A DNA stretch of 64,000 bases, taken from assembly GCF_021391535.1 (NCBI RefSeq), contig NZ_CP090066.1:1811501-1875500 (forward strand). The letters run 5' to 3'. The translations under genes were made by a program, and so were the position numbers. The stretch is from Aurantimonas sp. HBX-1 (GTDB lineage: Bacteria > Pseudomonadota > Alphaproteobacteria > Rhizobiales > Rhizobiaceae). Position 1 is the stretch's first letter. Every line of letters begins with the position of its first letter. The notes below the pieces were generated by a model. It made no database searches and was not told the origin of the DNA. It was given only the letters and a program-made list of their open reading frames with translations. Shown here one piece after another: positions 19,116 through 27,306 of the stretch.

Positions 19116-19916
19116 CTACGTCCCGCGCGGATCCGGCACCTTGCCGAACAGCGCGAAGAAATTGTCCGAGGTCGCCTGGGCGATTTCCGCAAGGTCGACA
19201 CCCTTGGTCGCTGCCAGAACCTCGGCCGTGTGGCGCACATAAGCCGGCTCGTTGCGCTTGCCCCGATAAGGCGGCGGCGCGAGATACGGCGCGTCCGTCT
19301 CCACCAGCAGACGCTGCATCGGCACATCCGCGGCGATGGCGCGGATCTCCTCGGAATTCTTGAAGGCGAGGATGCCGGAGAACGAGACGTGCCCGCCCAG
19401 CGCGACGCCGGTTTCGGCCAGCGCCCGTCCGGCCGAGAAGCAGTGCAGGATGAACGGGAAGGCCCCCTTCCCGCTTTCGTCCTCGAGGATGCGGATCATG
19501 TCGGTGTCGGCGTCGCGGGAATGGATGACCAGCGGCAGGCCGGTCTCGCGCGCCGCCGCGATATGCGTCCGGAACACCCGCTCCTGCACGTCGCGCGGCG
19601 CCTTGTCGTAGAAATAGTCGAGCCCGGCCTCGCCGATGGCGACGATCTTCTCGTCCTGGCTGAGCCGCACCAGGGTTTCCACCGTCGTGTCCGGTTCGAT
19701 CGCGGCGTTGTGCGGGTGCGTGCCGACGGAGGCGAAGACCTCGGCATGATCCCGCGTGATGGCCTTCAGCTTCTCGATCCGGGAGACAAAGGTCGAGATG
19801 GTCACCATCAACCCGACACCTTCGGCGCGGGCGCGTGCCACCACGGCTTCGCGCTCCGCGTCGAAATCCGGAAAGTCGAGATGGCAGTGGCTGTCGACGA
19901 GGAACGGCAGCGCCAT
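19116..19916 (-). CDS. tatD: TatD-family metal-dependent hydrolase
   Basis: A 266-residue TIM-barrel hydrolase of the TatD family, metal-dependent DNases/hydrolases linked to DNA repair. Metal-binding residues are in DSHCHLDF (HxH), GEAGLDYFY (Glu), PLVIHSRDAD (His), ILHCFSAG (His) and LVETDAPYL (Asp). The ATG at 19916 overlaps the metG stop (TGATG), so it is translationally coupled to metG. A GTG three bases earlier is possible. Confidence 0.93.
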   Translation of the reverse strand: MALPFLVDSHCHLDFPDFDAEREAVVARARAEGVGLMVTISTFVSRIEKLKAITRDHAEVFASVGTHPHNAAIEPDTTVETLVRLSQDEKIVAIGEAGLDYFYDKAPRDVQERVFRTHIAAARETGLPLVIHSRDADTDMIRILEDESGKGAFPFILHCFSAGRALAETGVALGGHVSFSGILAFKNSEEIRAIAADVPMQRLLVETDAPYLAPPPYRGKRNEPAYVRHTAEVLAATKGVDLAEIAQATSDNFFALFGKVPDPRGT

Positions 19917-21463
19917 CACCCGGCCTCAGCTTCCGGCTCGACGAAGCGTGGAAACACCGCCTGCGGCGCCGGCAGCGTCATGTCCGGGCGAAGCGTGACG
20001 TCGGGGGTCAGTTCGGTGAAGCTGCGCTCGTCCGCCTCGATGCCGAGCGCGTCGAGGAGCTTGCCGGCGCTCTCCGGCACGAAGGGCTGCAGCAGGATGG
20101 CGACGCGTCGGATCACCTCGGCCGTCACGTAGAGCACCGTGCCCATGCGCGCCGGATCGCTCTTGCGCAGGGCCCAGGGCTCCTGGCCGGCGAAATAGCG
20201 GTTTGCCTCGCTGACCACCGCGATGATCGCCGCGAGGACGGCGTGCAGTTCCTGCCGGTCGATGGCCTCGCGCGCCGCCGGCAGCAGGTTCCTGGCTGCC
20301 TCGAGAATGGCCTCGTCGGCTTCCGAAAAGGCCTCCGGCACCGGGATCCTGCCGTCGCAGTTCTTGGCGATCATCGACAGCGAGCGCTGGGCGAGATTGC
20401 CGAGATCATTGGCGAGCTCGGAATTGGTCCGGTTGACGATCGCCTCGTGCGAGTAGTTGCCGTCCTGGCCGAACGGCACCTCGCGCATGAAGAAATAGCG
20501 CAGCCGATCGAGCCCGTAGACGTCGATCAGCGCGAACGGGTCGATGACGTTGCCGACCGACTTCGACATCTTCTCCCCCCGGTTGAACAGGAAGCCGTGG
20601 GCGAAGACCCGGCGCGGGAGCGGCAGGCCGGCCGACATCAGGAAGGCCGGCCAGTAGACGGTATGGAAGCGGACGATGTCCTTGCCGATGACGTGCAGGT
20701 CGGCGGGCCAGAAGGCCGAGCGCTCGCCCTCCCCGGGAAATCCCGTCGCCGTGAGGTAGTTGGTGAGGGCGTCGACCCACACGTACATGACGTGCTTCTC
20801 GTCGCCCGGCACCGGAATGCCCCAGTCGAAGGTGGTGCGGGAGATCGACAGGTCGCGCAGGCCCGAGCGCACGAAGGACAGCACCTCGTTGCGCCGCTCG
20901 GCGGGGCCGATGAAGTCCGGGTTGGCTTCGAAGTGCGCCAGCAGCGGCTCGGCGAACTTCGACAGGCGGAAGAAGTAGCTGGCCTCCTCGTTCCAATCGA
21001 CCGGCGAGCCGAGCGGCTCGCGGCGAACGCCGTCCTCGCCGACTGTCGTCTCGGACTCGTCGAAATAGGCTTCCTGGCGAACCGAGTACCAGCCCCGGTA
21101 GTGGTCGAGATAGATGTCGCCGGCGGCTTCCATCCGCGCCCAGATCGCGGCGGACGCCTTGGCGTGGCGCTCCTCGGTCGTGCGGATGAAATCGTCGTTG
21201 GAGCAGTTGAGCGCCGCCAGCATCCGCTTGAAGACGGCGGCGTTGCGGTCAGCCAGCTCCAGCGGGGTGACGCCCTCCTTCTCGGCGGTCTGCTGCATCT
21301 TCTGGCCGTGCTCGTCGGTCCCCGACAGGAAGAAGACGTCGTAGCCATCCAGACGCTTGAAACGGGCCAGAACGTCGGTCGCGATCGTCGTGTAGGCATG
21401 GCCGATATGCGGCGTGCCGTTGGGATAGAAGATCGGTGTCGTCAGATAGAAGCGTTCGGCCAT
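19916..21463 (-). CDS. metG: Methionine-tRNA ligase
   Basis: Charges tRNA-Met. The 515-residue class I synthetase has HIGH at 19-22 (YPNGTPHIGHAYTTIATD), the GTDEHGQKMQQTA segment, WVDALTNYLTATG, and KMSKS at 298-302 followed by VGNVIDPF. It lacks the C-terminal tRNA-binding EMAP-like domain, as is common in alphaproteobacteria. MAERFYLTTP at 21463 was taken as the start because the family begins there, though 22 more in-frame residues to an upstream start are open and the ribosome-binding site is weak. It couples to tatD. Confidence 0.96.
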   Translation of the reverse strand: MAERFYLTTPIFYPNGTPHIGHAYTTIATDVLARFKRLDGYDVFFLSGTDEHGQKMQQTAEKEGVTPLELADRNAAVFKRMLAALNCSNDDFIRTTEERHAKASAAIWARMEAAGDIYLDHYRGWYSVRQEAYFDESETTVGEDGVRREPLGSPVDWNEEASYFFRLSKFAEPLLAHFEANPDFIGPAERRNEVLSFVRSGLRDLSISRTTFDWGIPVPGDEKHVMYVWVDALTNYLTATGFPGEGERSAFWPADLHVIGKDIVRFHTVYWPAFLMSAGLPLPRRVFAHGFLFNRGEKMSKSVGNVIDPFALIDVYGLDRLRYFFMREVPFGQDGNYSHEAIVNRTNSELANDLGNLAQRSLSMIAKNCDGRIPVPEAFSEADEAILEAARNLLPAAREAIDRQELHAVLAAIIAVVSEANRYFAGQEPWALRKSDPARMGTVLYVTAEVIRRVAILLQPFVPESAGKLLDALGIEADERSFTELTPDVTLRPDMTLPAPQAVFPRFVEPEAEAG

Positions 21464-21557
21464 CGGGCTTTCATCGAATGCGGGAAGCGGGTCAACCGCG
21501 GACATAGAGCATAAGGCAGGCCCGCTCAATCGGCGGCCCGGCCGAGCACCTCGCCCG

Positions 21558-22619
21558 TCAGGCGGCGTGCCGGGCGCTCCGCTCGGCGTAGAGGCCGTCG
21601 AACAGCGTCAGCAGCGCCTGCTTGCGGTCGAGATTGTACGCGGCCGCCTCGCGCAGGCGGACGGATTCGGCCTGCCACAGGGCGGCCAGCAGCGCCGCGC
21701 CCTCCCCGTCTCCGGCATCGAGTCGCGCTTCGCTGGCCTCGGCAATGGCCGCCAGCAGGGCGGCGACGAGCAGGTCGTAGGCGGCCTCGCGGCCCTTCAG
21801 CGTCAGCGCGTCGGCCATCGCGTGGATGGCGTTCCAGTCCGGCCGGTCCGCCGCCAGGAGCTTTGCCAGCGTCGCATTGATCTCGATGCCACCGCTGCCG
21901 ATCAGCATCAGCGCCTGCCGCGCGCTGCCCTCGGCCAGCGGCGCCGCCGCCCTGATGTCCGCGGCGTCGGTGCCGGGGCGGCTGGCGGCGACGGCGGCGG
22001 TCAGCTCGGCGGTCCCGAGCGGCTCGAAGCGCAGCAGACGGCACCGCGAGCGGATGGTCGGCAGGAGCCGTCCCGGCGCGTGGCTGGTGATCAGGAAGGT
22101 CGAGCGCGGCGGCGGTTCCTCGAGGATTTTCAGGAGAGCGTTCGCGGCGCTGCGGTTCATGTCGTCGGCCGGGTCGATCAGGGCGACCCGCCAGCCGGCG
22201 CCTGATGCCGTCGCCTGGAAGAACCGGTTCAGCCGGCGCACCTCGTCGACGGTGATCTGGGTGCGGAAGCCGCCGGTGCGTTCGTTGCCCGGCCGCACGA
22301 TGTGGATGAGGCCCGGATGCGTCCCCTGGGCGATCTGCCTGACCACGGGATCGTCGCCGGCGAAGGCGGCGGTGGCGCCCTCGCGGCTTCCGGGGCGCGC
22401 GCCCAGCAGGATGCGCGCGAAGGCGTAGGCCGCCGTCGCCTTGCCGATGCCTACCGCCCCCTGCAGCAGCCAGGCATGGTGAAACCGCTCGCCGGCGCGC
22501 GCCGCCAGCAGCTCCTGCCAGGCATGGCGATGCCCGAAGAGGCTGAGCGTCGAGGACGGACCGGCGACGCCGTCGATGTCGTCATGCGCCGGAGGTGCTC
22601 CGAGATCGACGTCGCTCAT
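21558..22619 (-). CDS. holB: DNA polymerase III subunit delta prime
   Basis: Clamp-loader subunit of the replicative polymerase, 353 residues. The RFC-type AAA+ landmarks are HRHAWQELLAA, GAVGIGKATAAYAFA (P-loop-like), ALIDPADDMNRSAANALLKILEEPP, and TFLITSHAPGRLLPTIRSRC with the SRC sensor. The ATG at 22619 overlaps the tmk stop by four bases, and the tmk-holB pair is conserved in many bacteria. It is followed at 94 bases by metG. Confidence 0.95.
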   Translation of the reverse strand: MSDVDLGAPPAHDDIDGVAGPSSTLSLFGHRHAWQELLAARAGERFHHAWLLQGAVGIGKATAAYAFARILLGARPGSREGATAAFAGDDPVVRQIAQGTHPGLIHIVRPGNERTGGFRTQITVDEVRRLNRFFQATASGAGWRVALIDPADDMNRSAANALLKILEEPPPRSTFLITSHAPGRLLPTIRSRCRLLRFEPLGTAELTAAVAASRPGTDAADIRAAAPLAEGSARQALMLIGSGGIEINATLAKLLAADRPDWNAIHAMADALTLKGREAAYDLLVAALLAAIAEASEARLDAGDGEGAALLAALWQAESVRLREAAAYNLDRKQALLTLFDGLYAERSARHAA

Positions 22620-23299
22620 CGCACCCGCCGGCCGGCATCCAGCGACTGGCCGACCGCCTCGAAGCGTGCCGCCTCCAGACGATCGTCGACGATCTCAGCG
22701 ATCTCGGCGGCGACTTCGTCGATGGGCTGCGCGCCGTCGACGACGACGCAGCGGTCCGGCTCTTCCGCCGCGATCTTCAGGAAGGCCTGGCGCCGCCGCT
22801 CGTGCAATGCCTCGGCTTCCTTCTCGAAGCGGTCGATCGCGGCACTGCCGCGGCGTTCCCTGGCCCGGGCGGCGCCGAGATCAGCCGGCACGTCGAGGAT
22901 CAGCGTCAGGTCCGGATAGACGCCGTCGAGGGTCGAGCGCTCGAGTCGCTGCATGAGGCCCTGATCGAGCGGGCCGTCGAGGAACTGGTAGACGCGCGTG
23001 GAGTCGTGGAAGCGGTCGCAGAGGACGATGTCGCCGCGCGCCAGGGCCGGACGGATGACCAAGGCGATGTGGTCGGCGCGCGCGGCGGAGAACAGGATCG
23101 CCTCCATCTCGGGGCCGAGCGCTTCGGCGGCGCCGGAGAGGATCACGTGGCGGATCGCGTCGGCACCGGGCGAGCCGCCGGGCTCGCGCGTCGTCACGAC
23201 CGCGTGGCCGCGGCGGCGAAGATGTTCGGCCAGGCGCAGGATCTGCGTGGTCTTGCCGCTGCCTTCGCCGCCCTCGAAGGTGATGAACATGCTTGTCAC
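22616..23299 (-). CDS. tmk: Thymidylate kinase
   Basis: Phosphorylates dTMP to dTDP. The 227 residues have the P-loop GGEGSGKTTQ, REPGGSPGADAIR, CDRFHDSTRVYQ (DRx motif) and an Arg-rich lid AARARERRG. The GTG at 23299 (MTSMFITFEGG) was chosen because GGAG lies five bases upstream; the ATG at 23290 would be 14 bases from it. It sits between dac (13 bases upstream) and holB (overlap), supplying nucleotides next to a replication gene. Confidence 0.95.
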   Translation of the reverse strand: MTSMFITFEGGEGSGKTTQILRLAEHLRRRGHAVVTTREPGGSPGADAIRHVILSGAAEALGPEMEAILFSAARADHIALVIRPALARGDIVLCDRFHDSTRVYQFLDGPLDQGLMQRLERSTLDGVYPDLTLILDVPADLGAARARERRGSAAIDRFEKEAEALHERRRQAFLKIAAEEPDRCVVVDGAQPIDEVAAEIAEIVDDRLEAARFEAVGQSLDAGRRVR

Positions 23300-23312
23300 T
23301 GCCACTCCGCCG

Positions 23313-24494
23313 TCAAAATGCCCGCACCCAGCCGAAGGCGAGTTCCTTGGCCGCGCCGAGCGCCCGGTCGGCGAAGCTGCCTGTCGGCGATGCACTGCCG
23401 GCAACCAGCTGCTGCGAGAGGACCGGCTCGCCGTCGACCAGCACGTCGAGCGTGGCGACCGGGTCGCCCTCCGCGACGGGGGCGATCAGCGGCCCGTCGT
23501 AGCGGATGCGGGCGCGCACGCGGTCGCCCGCCTCCACCGGTAGCAGCACGCTCACCGGCGCCGCGGCGACCGCCGGAACCCAGCCGGCGGTGCCGCCGAA
23601 GACGCCGGCGGTCCCGATCGTCGTTCCGGCCTCGAAGAGCTGCACCTGCTCGAAGGAATCGCGCGCCCAGCCGAGTAGCTTGATGGCCTCCGCGGCGCGC
23701 TCGCGCTCGCTTTCGAGGCCGCTCATCGCCAGATAGGTCACCCGTCCATCCTGTTCGGTGGCCCCGAGCAGTGCGTAGCCCGAGGCCTCGGTGTAGCCGG
23801 TGGCGAGGCCGTCGGCGCCGATCCCGGCGGACAGCAGCGGGTTGCGGTTGCGCTGGAAGATCTTGTTCCACTCGAAGGAAGGCTCGGCGTAGATCGCGTA
23901 GAGGTCCGGATAGGTGTTGCGCATGTGGCGGGCGAGCTTCACGAGGTCGGTCACCGTCACCTGCTGTCCCTCCGCCGGCAGCCCGGTCGGGTTGACGAAG
24001 TGCGAGTTGGTGAGGCCGAGTTCCGCCGCCCGCTCGTTCATGCGCTCGGCGAACGCCGCCTCCGAGCCTTCCATGCCCTCGGCGAGGATGATCGCAGCAT
24101 CGTTGGCCGCCTGGACGATCGTGCCGCGGATCAGGTCGGCCACCGGCACCTGCGAGTTCAGCGCCGCGAACATCGTCGATGTCCCAGAAGGCGCGCCGCC
24201 GGTGCGCCAGGCGTGTTCGCTGACCGGGAAGGTCGTGTCGAGGCTGATCTCGCCGGCGCGCAGCGCCGCGAACACGATCTCCATGGTCATGATCTTGGCG
24301 AGCGAGGCGGGCGGGAACGGCTGCGCGGGATTCTTCTGGAAGAGGATCGTGCCGGTCTCGCCGTCCACGAGCAGGACCTCGGATGCGGTGGTCTCCACGG
24401 CGGGAGGGGCCGCCTCCTGGGCGGGCACGGACGGTGCCGGGAATACCAGGACGGTCGCGGCGACGAGCGCCGTGAGGATGGTTATCCGGAACAT
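23313..24494 (-). CDS. D-alanyl-D-alanine carboxypeptidase homologue (DacF/PBP5-like) with altered motifs
   Basis: A 393-residue exported S11-family protein: signal peptide at 1-25 (cleavage near VPAQ), catalytic domain, then the PBP5 C-terminal domain (QLFEAGTTIGTAGVFG to VDGEPVLSQQLV) and an amphipathic end WVRAF. The nucleophile motif SLAK (64-67) is intact. The SxN motif reads A-A-N (129-131, VQAANDAAIILAEG) and the KTG motif reads A-T-G (231-233, DGLATGYTEASGY), so the usual Ser and Lys are both Ala. Both readings were checked in the DNA. Activity is therefore doubtful or atypical. It lies between rlpA and tmk, in a cell-envelope context. Confidence 0.9.
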   Translation of the reverse strand: MFRITILTALVAATVLVFPAPSVPAQEAAPPAVETTASEVLLVDGETGTILFQKNPAQPFPPASLAKIMTMEIVFAALRAGEISLDTTFPVSEHAWRTGGAPSGTSTMFAALNSQVPVADLIRGTIVQAANDAAIILAEGMEGSEAAFAERMNERAAELGLTNSHFVNPTGLPAEGQQVTVTDLVKLARHMRNTYPDLYAIYAEPSFEWNKIFQRNRNPLLSAGIGADGLATGYTEASGYALLGATEQDGRVTYLAMSGLESERERAAEAIKLLGWARDSFEQVQLFEAGTTIGTAGVFGGTAGWVPAVAAAPVSVLLPVEAGDRVRARIRYDGPLIAPVAEGDPVATLDVLVDGEPVLSQQLVAGSASPTGSFADRALGAAKELAFGWVRAF

Positions 24495-24595
24495 GGGACG
24501 GACCTTCGGCCTTGTGCCGGACGCAGCATTGCATCCGCGGAACGCGCCCCAAACTAGGCCGTCAGCCCCGCCGACGGCAAGTTCGTTCGCGCCGG

Positions 24596-25717
24596 TCAGT
24601 CGCGGATGACGAAAGCGTCAGCCGCCCCGACCTGCCAGAGCCGCCGAAGCACCGCGTCGGTCGAGGCATCGCCGTCGACGCTGAGCGAAGCGGAGATCTG
24701 CCCCGTGCCGGGCGCCGTCTCGGTTTCCAGCGCGCCCTCGCCCAGCGTGACGCTGCGGACGCGCTCCATGAGGGCGGGGTCGATGACGCCGATCTGGATC
24801 CGCTCGCCGCCGGCGGCCTGCGGCCCTGCCGCCGCCTGCTGGACCGCGGCGAGCGCGCCTCCCTGCACTGTCGCGCCGGCATAGGAGGCGCTGAAGGCCG
24901 GGATGCGGGCTGCGCCGAGCAGCCGGCCGAGATCGATGCCGCCGGCACGGCTGCCGCCCTCGGCCGCTCGATCGAGCGGACGGACGCCCGGGAGCCCGAT
25001 GGCCCCGGCAAAGGCCATCAGCGGCCCGCCTTCGCGTGATGCCCCCTGCCCTTCGGCGACCATGACCGGCGCCTCGCCGACGTTCTCGCCGGGCTGGTAG
25101 CTGGCCATCAGCATCTTCGTGTCGTCGCCCTCGAGCGGTGCCCGGCCGACATATTCGACGGTCACGTCGGCAACGCCGGCGTGCTTGAACCCCAGGAGTT
25201 CGGCCGCCTGCGAGGAGACGTCGATCTCGCGGCCATGCGAGAACGGCCCGCGGTCATTGACCCGGACCATCACCCGGCTGCCGGTCTTCTTGTTGGTGAC
25301 CATCGCATAGGACGGCAGCGGGAACGTCTTGTGGGCCGCAGACAGGCCGTGCATGTCGTAGATCTCGCCATTCGCGGTGAGCCGGCCGTGGAAGTTCGGG
25401 CCGTACCAGGACGCCTGGCCTTCCCCGACATAGCCGGGCTCGTCCTTGGGGTAGTACCACTCGCCGCGCACCTTGTAGGGCTTGCCGACATGCGAGCGGC
25501 CGCCGCCCTTGGGAACGCGCTTGAGATTGGTGACGCGGGGGCTGGCCGGGACGCCGAAGGTCTGGGAATCGAACTTCACGGCAGTGCCGATCTCGGCGAG
25601 TTCGTCCACCGGCGAGCCGGCGCCGCTGCCCTGGCAGGCGGGCAGTACCAGCCCGACGGCCAGCACCATCCCGAGGGCGGTCATCCGACGCCCGTATTCC
25701 GCAGCCACAATGGCCAT
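24596..25717 (-). CDS. rlpA: RlpA-like septal lytic transglycosylase, lipoprotein
   Basis: A 373-residue lipoprotein: signal peptide with lipobox LPAC near residue 28, an RlpA double-psi beta-barrel (GQASWYGPNFHGRLTANGE, FPLPSYAMVTNKKTG, VRVNDRGPFSHGREIDVSSQAA) with the catalytic Asp/His neighbourhood, then an Ala/Gly-rich linker and a weakly SPOR-like end (IQIGVIDPALMERVRSV, LWQVGAADAFVIRD). RlpA cuts denuded glycan strands at division septa. The ATG at 25717 follows the strong purine tract AAGGGGGA. It heads the run of seven minus-strand genes through to the MBL hydrolase. Confidence 0.92.
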   Translation of the reverse strand: MAIVAAEYGRRMTALGMVLAVGLVLPACQGSGAGSPVDELAEIGTAVKFDSQTFGVPASPRVTNLKRVPKGGGRSHVGKPYKVRGEWYYPKDEPGYVGEGQASWYGPNFHGRLTANGEIYDMHGLSAAHKTFPLPSYAMVTNKKTGSRVMVRVNDRGPFSHGREIDVSSQAAELLGFKHAGVADVTVEYVGRAPLEGDDTKMLMASYQPGENVGEAPVMVAEGQGASREGGPLMAFAGAIGLPGVRPLDRAAEGGSRAGGIDLGRLLGAARIPAFSASYAGATVQGGALAAVQQAAAGPQAAGGERIQIGVIDPALMERVRSVTLGEGALETETAPGTGQISASLSVDGDASTDAVLRRLWQVGAADAFVIRD

Positions 25718-26197
25718 GCGGTCCCCCTTCCCCATGCAATGCTCTGCACTGGGTCACGACGGACGCTCCCCAGCGCCCAAACCCCTGAAGCCGCCGAGTT
25801 AACAGCGTATGAATCTGTGAATCAACGTGACCGGGCGTGAAAAAGCGCTGTCGCATTTCGCCGAGGCTCTTGACGAGGCTCCGGTGCAACAATGTTGGCG
25901 GCAGGCGGCATGATGGCTCGCCTCGGCGCGCCTCACCGCCCCGAGTCTCACGCGTCCTCAAGCGGTTATCGTCGGTTTCGGATGATTTGCGCCCTGCTGC
26001 CGCGGCCCGCGCCAGCTATTACCCGCCCCTCCCGGCCGCCACATTCTGACGCGGTTTCCGCCGCAGTCGATGCGGAATCACGAATTGTTACACCCGCCGC
26101 GGAGCCGCCGTCCCAATGCCGATTGCGGCTTCGGGCCGCTGCCTGGCGTTCCCCCACTCTTGTCACCGCCGCACCGCGAGGGTAACCCGGCAGCAGC
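25718..26197. other. 480-base intergenic region between rlpA and tRNA-Ser
   Basis: No convincing gene. It should hold the rlpA promoter (minus) and the tRNA-Ser promoter (plus). Visible are the direct repeat TGAATC-TG-TGAATC at 25810-25823, a TTGATT/TTAACT pair with 17-base spacing on the minus strand around 25798-25827, and a TTAA-N7-TGAA string at 25798-25813 that is only close to a CtrA box. None is strong enough for its own call. Confidence 0.5.
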
Positions 26198-26287
26198 GGA
26201 TGGGTGGCCGAGCGGTTGAAGGCACCGGTCTTGAAAACCGGCGGGCGGGAGACCGTCTCGTGGGTTCGAATCCCACCCCATCCGCCA
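26198..26287 (+). tRNA. tRNA-Ser (anticodon UGA)
   Basis: A 90-base class II tRNA with acceptor arms GGATGGG and CCCATCC, discriminator G and encoded CCA (26285-26287). The D-arm is GCCGAGCGGTTGAAGGC, the anticodon stem ACCGG/CCGGC holds CTTGAAA (anticodon TGA), a long variable arm follows, and the T-arm is GTGGGTTCGAATCCCAC. It reads serine codons UCA and UCG. Confidence 0.97.
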
Positions 26288-26527
26288 CTTGCCTCACATA
26301 GCGTTCCCCCGATCGGGCAGCGACGGATTTACGCGTGTTTTCGAGGATTGTGCTCGATGAGCTGGGCCGCGGCTCGGGCGCCAGGTGGGCCAGAAGCTTT
26401 ATCCCGGAGCCAGTTTTCTCCGTACCTCATGACGGCATCGTTCGAATCTGTCGAGGCGCAACGCCGTCTCTGGGGCCGTTGGGCGTTTGCATGACCTCAC
26501 CTGCAAGGCTGAAGGAGAACCGTATCA

Positions 26528-26944
26528 ATGACAGCTGCAGCAAGGCCGTTCGCTCAATCCTTCTTCCACGGCACCAAAGCAGATCTGAAAGTCGGAGACG
26601 TGATCAAGGTTGGTCACAACTCCAATTTCCTCGAGGCCGGCGCGCTCTCCTGGACTTACTTTTCGGCGACGCTGGATGCCGCGATCTGGGGCGCGGAACT
26701 GTCCAAGGGCGGCGGCCGGGAACGGATCTATGTCGTTGAACCCACTGGCTCAATCGAAGATGATCCCAACCTGACCGACGAGCGTTTCACCGGCAATCCA
26801 TCCATGTCCTACCGTTCGCGCGACCCGCTCTTGATCGTCGCCGAGGTGATGGGTTGGCAGGGACATCCAGCCGAGCAAATCCAGCAGATGAAACAGGGGC
26901 TAGATCGATTGAAGGCGGAAGGCGCGAACGTCATCATCGACTGA
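26528..26944 (+). CDS. arr: Rifamycin ADP-ribosyltransferase Arr
   Basis: A 138-residue Arr-family enzyme that ADP-ribosylates rifamycins from NAD+. The active-site residues described for the mycobacterial enzyme (His19, Tyr49, Asp84) correspond here at a constant offset to H14 (FFHGTKADL), Y44 (TYFSAT) and D79 (IEDDPNLTDERF). WGAEL, YVVEPTG and GNPSMSYRSRDPL also match. ATG 26528 has AAGGAG ten bases upstream. GC content looks lower than the neighbours and the gene follows a tRNA, which may mean transfer, but no integrase or repeat is seen. Arr homologues are common in environmental bacteria, so intrinsic resistance is plausible. Confidence 0.93.
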   Translation: MTAAARPFAQSFFHGTKADLKVGDVIKVGHNSNFLEAGALSWTYFSATLDAAIWGAELSKGGGRERIYVVEPTGSIEDDPNLTDERFTGNPSMSYRSRDPLLIVAEVMGWQGHPAEQIQQMKQGLDRLKAEGANVIID

Positions 26945-27267
26945 CATGTGAGCAGTTGAAGCCATCCATGAGACACGAATGGATCAGACTGAACACCTGC
27001 GAGAAAATCGGCCTCATTGGCCGAGCACCGGTCGATCAGTCACGCTGCCGTTCGGTAGACCGGTCAGCCAATGCCGTTCGGTCGAGCCGCAGGAGACGAC
27101 CCGAGTGATAGGGCCGGCTTCACCGCCCGGATAGGCGCCCTTGGCCGACCCAGCGACGGGGAGTCAGGCACGAGGGCTCTCTGCACGGCCGAGCACGCAT
27201 TTGGGGACGCGCGAGGCAGGGAGATCGATCTTACCCCAAATTGCGCACGGGCTCACCTCGCGGACCC
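26945..27267. other. Intergenic region between arr and the TRAP operon
   Basis: About 320 bases with no supportable gene on either strand; the short open frames have no ribosome-binding sites and no recognisable sequence. It is bounded on the right by a perfect palindrome that probably ends the TRAP operon. Confidence 0.5.
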
Positions 27268-27293
27268 GGGGACGGGTCGATCGACCCGTCCCC
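27268..27293. terminator. Perfect 26-base palindrome after dctM
   Basis: The half GGGGACGGGTCGA (27268-27280) is followed directly by its exact reverse complement (27281-27293). It lies 14 bases after the dctM stop. There is no T-tract, so it is more likely a strong RNA-end-protecting hairpin or weak terminator than a classic one; as DNA it is also a 13+13 palindrome. Confidence 0.55.
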
Positions 27294-27306
27294 GCCGTGC
27301 CTTCGG

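Noticed and set aside
25798..25813. CtrA box before rlpA (TTAA-N7-TGAA)
   Set aside because: Only seven of eight fixed bases match, and with such a short motif this is expected by chance.
26204..26494. ORF starting inside tRNA-Ser
   Set aside because: It overlaps the tRNA, has no ribosome-binding site and resembles no protein.
26198..27306. Genomic island inserted at tRNA-Ser
   Set aside because: arr lies beside the tRNA, but there is no integrase, no repeat of the tRNA 3' end and no other foreign gene.
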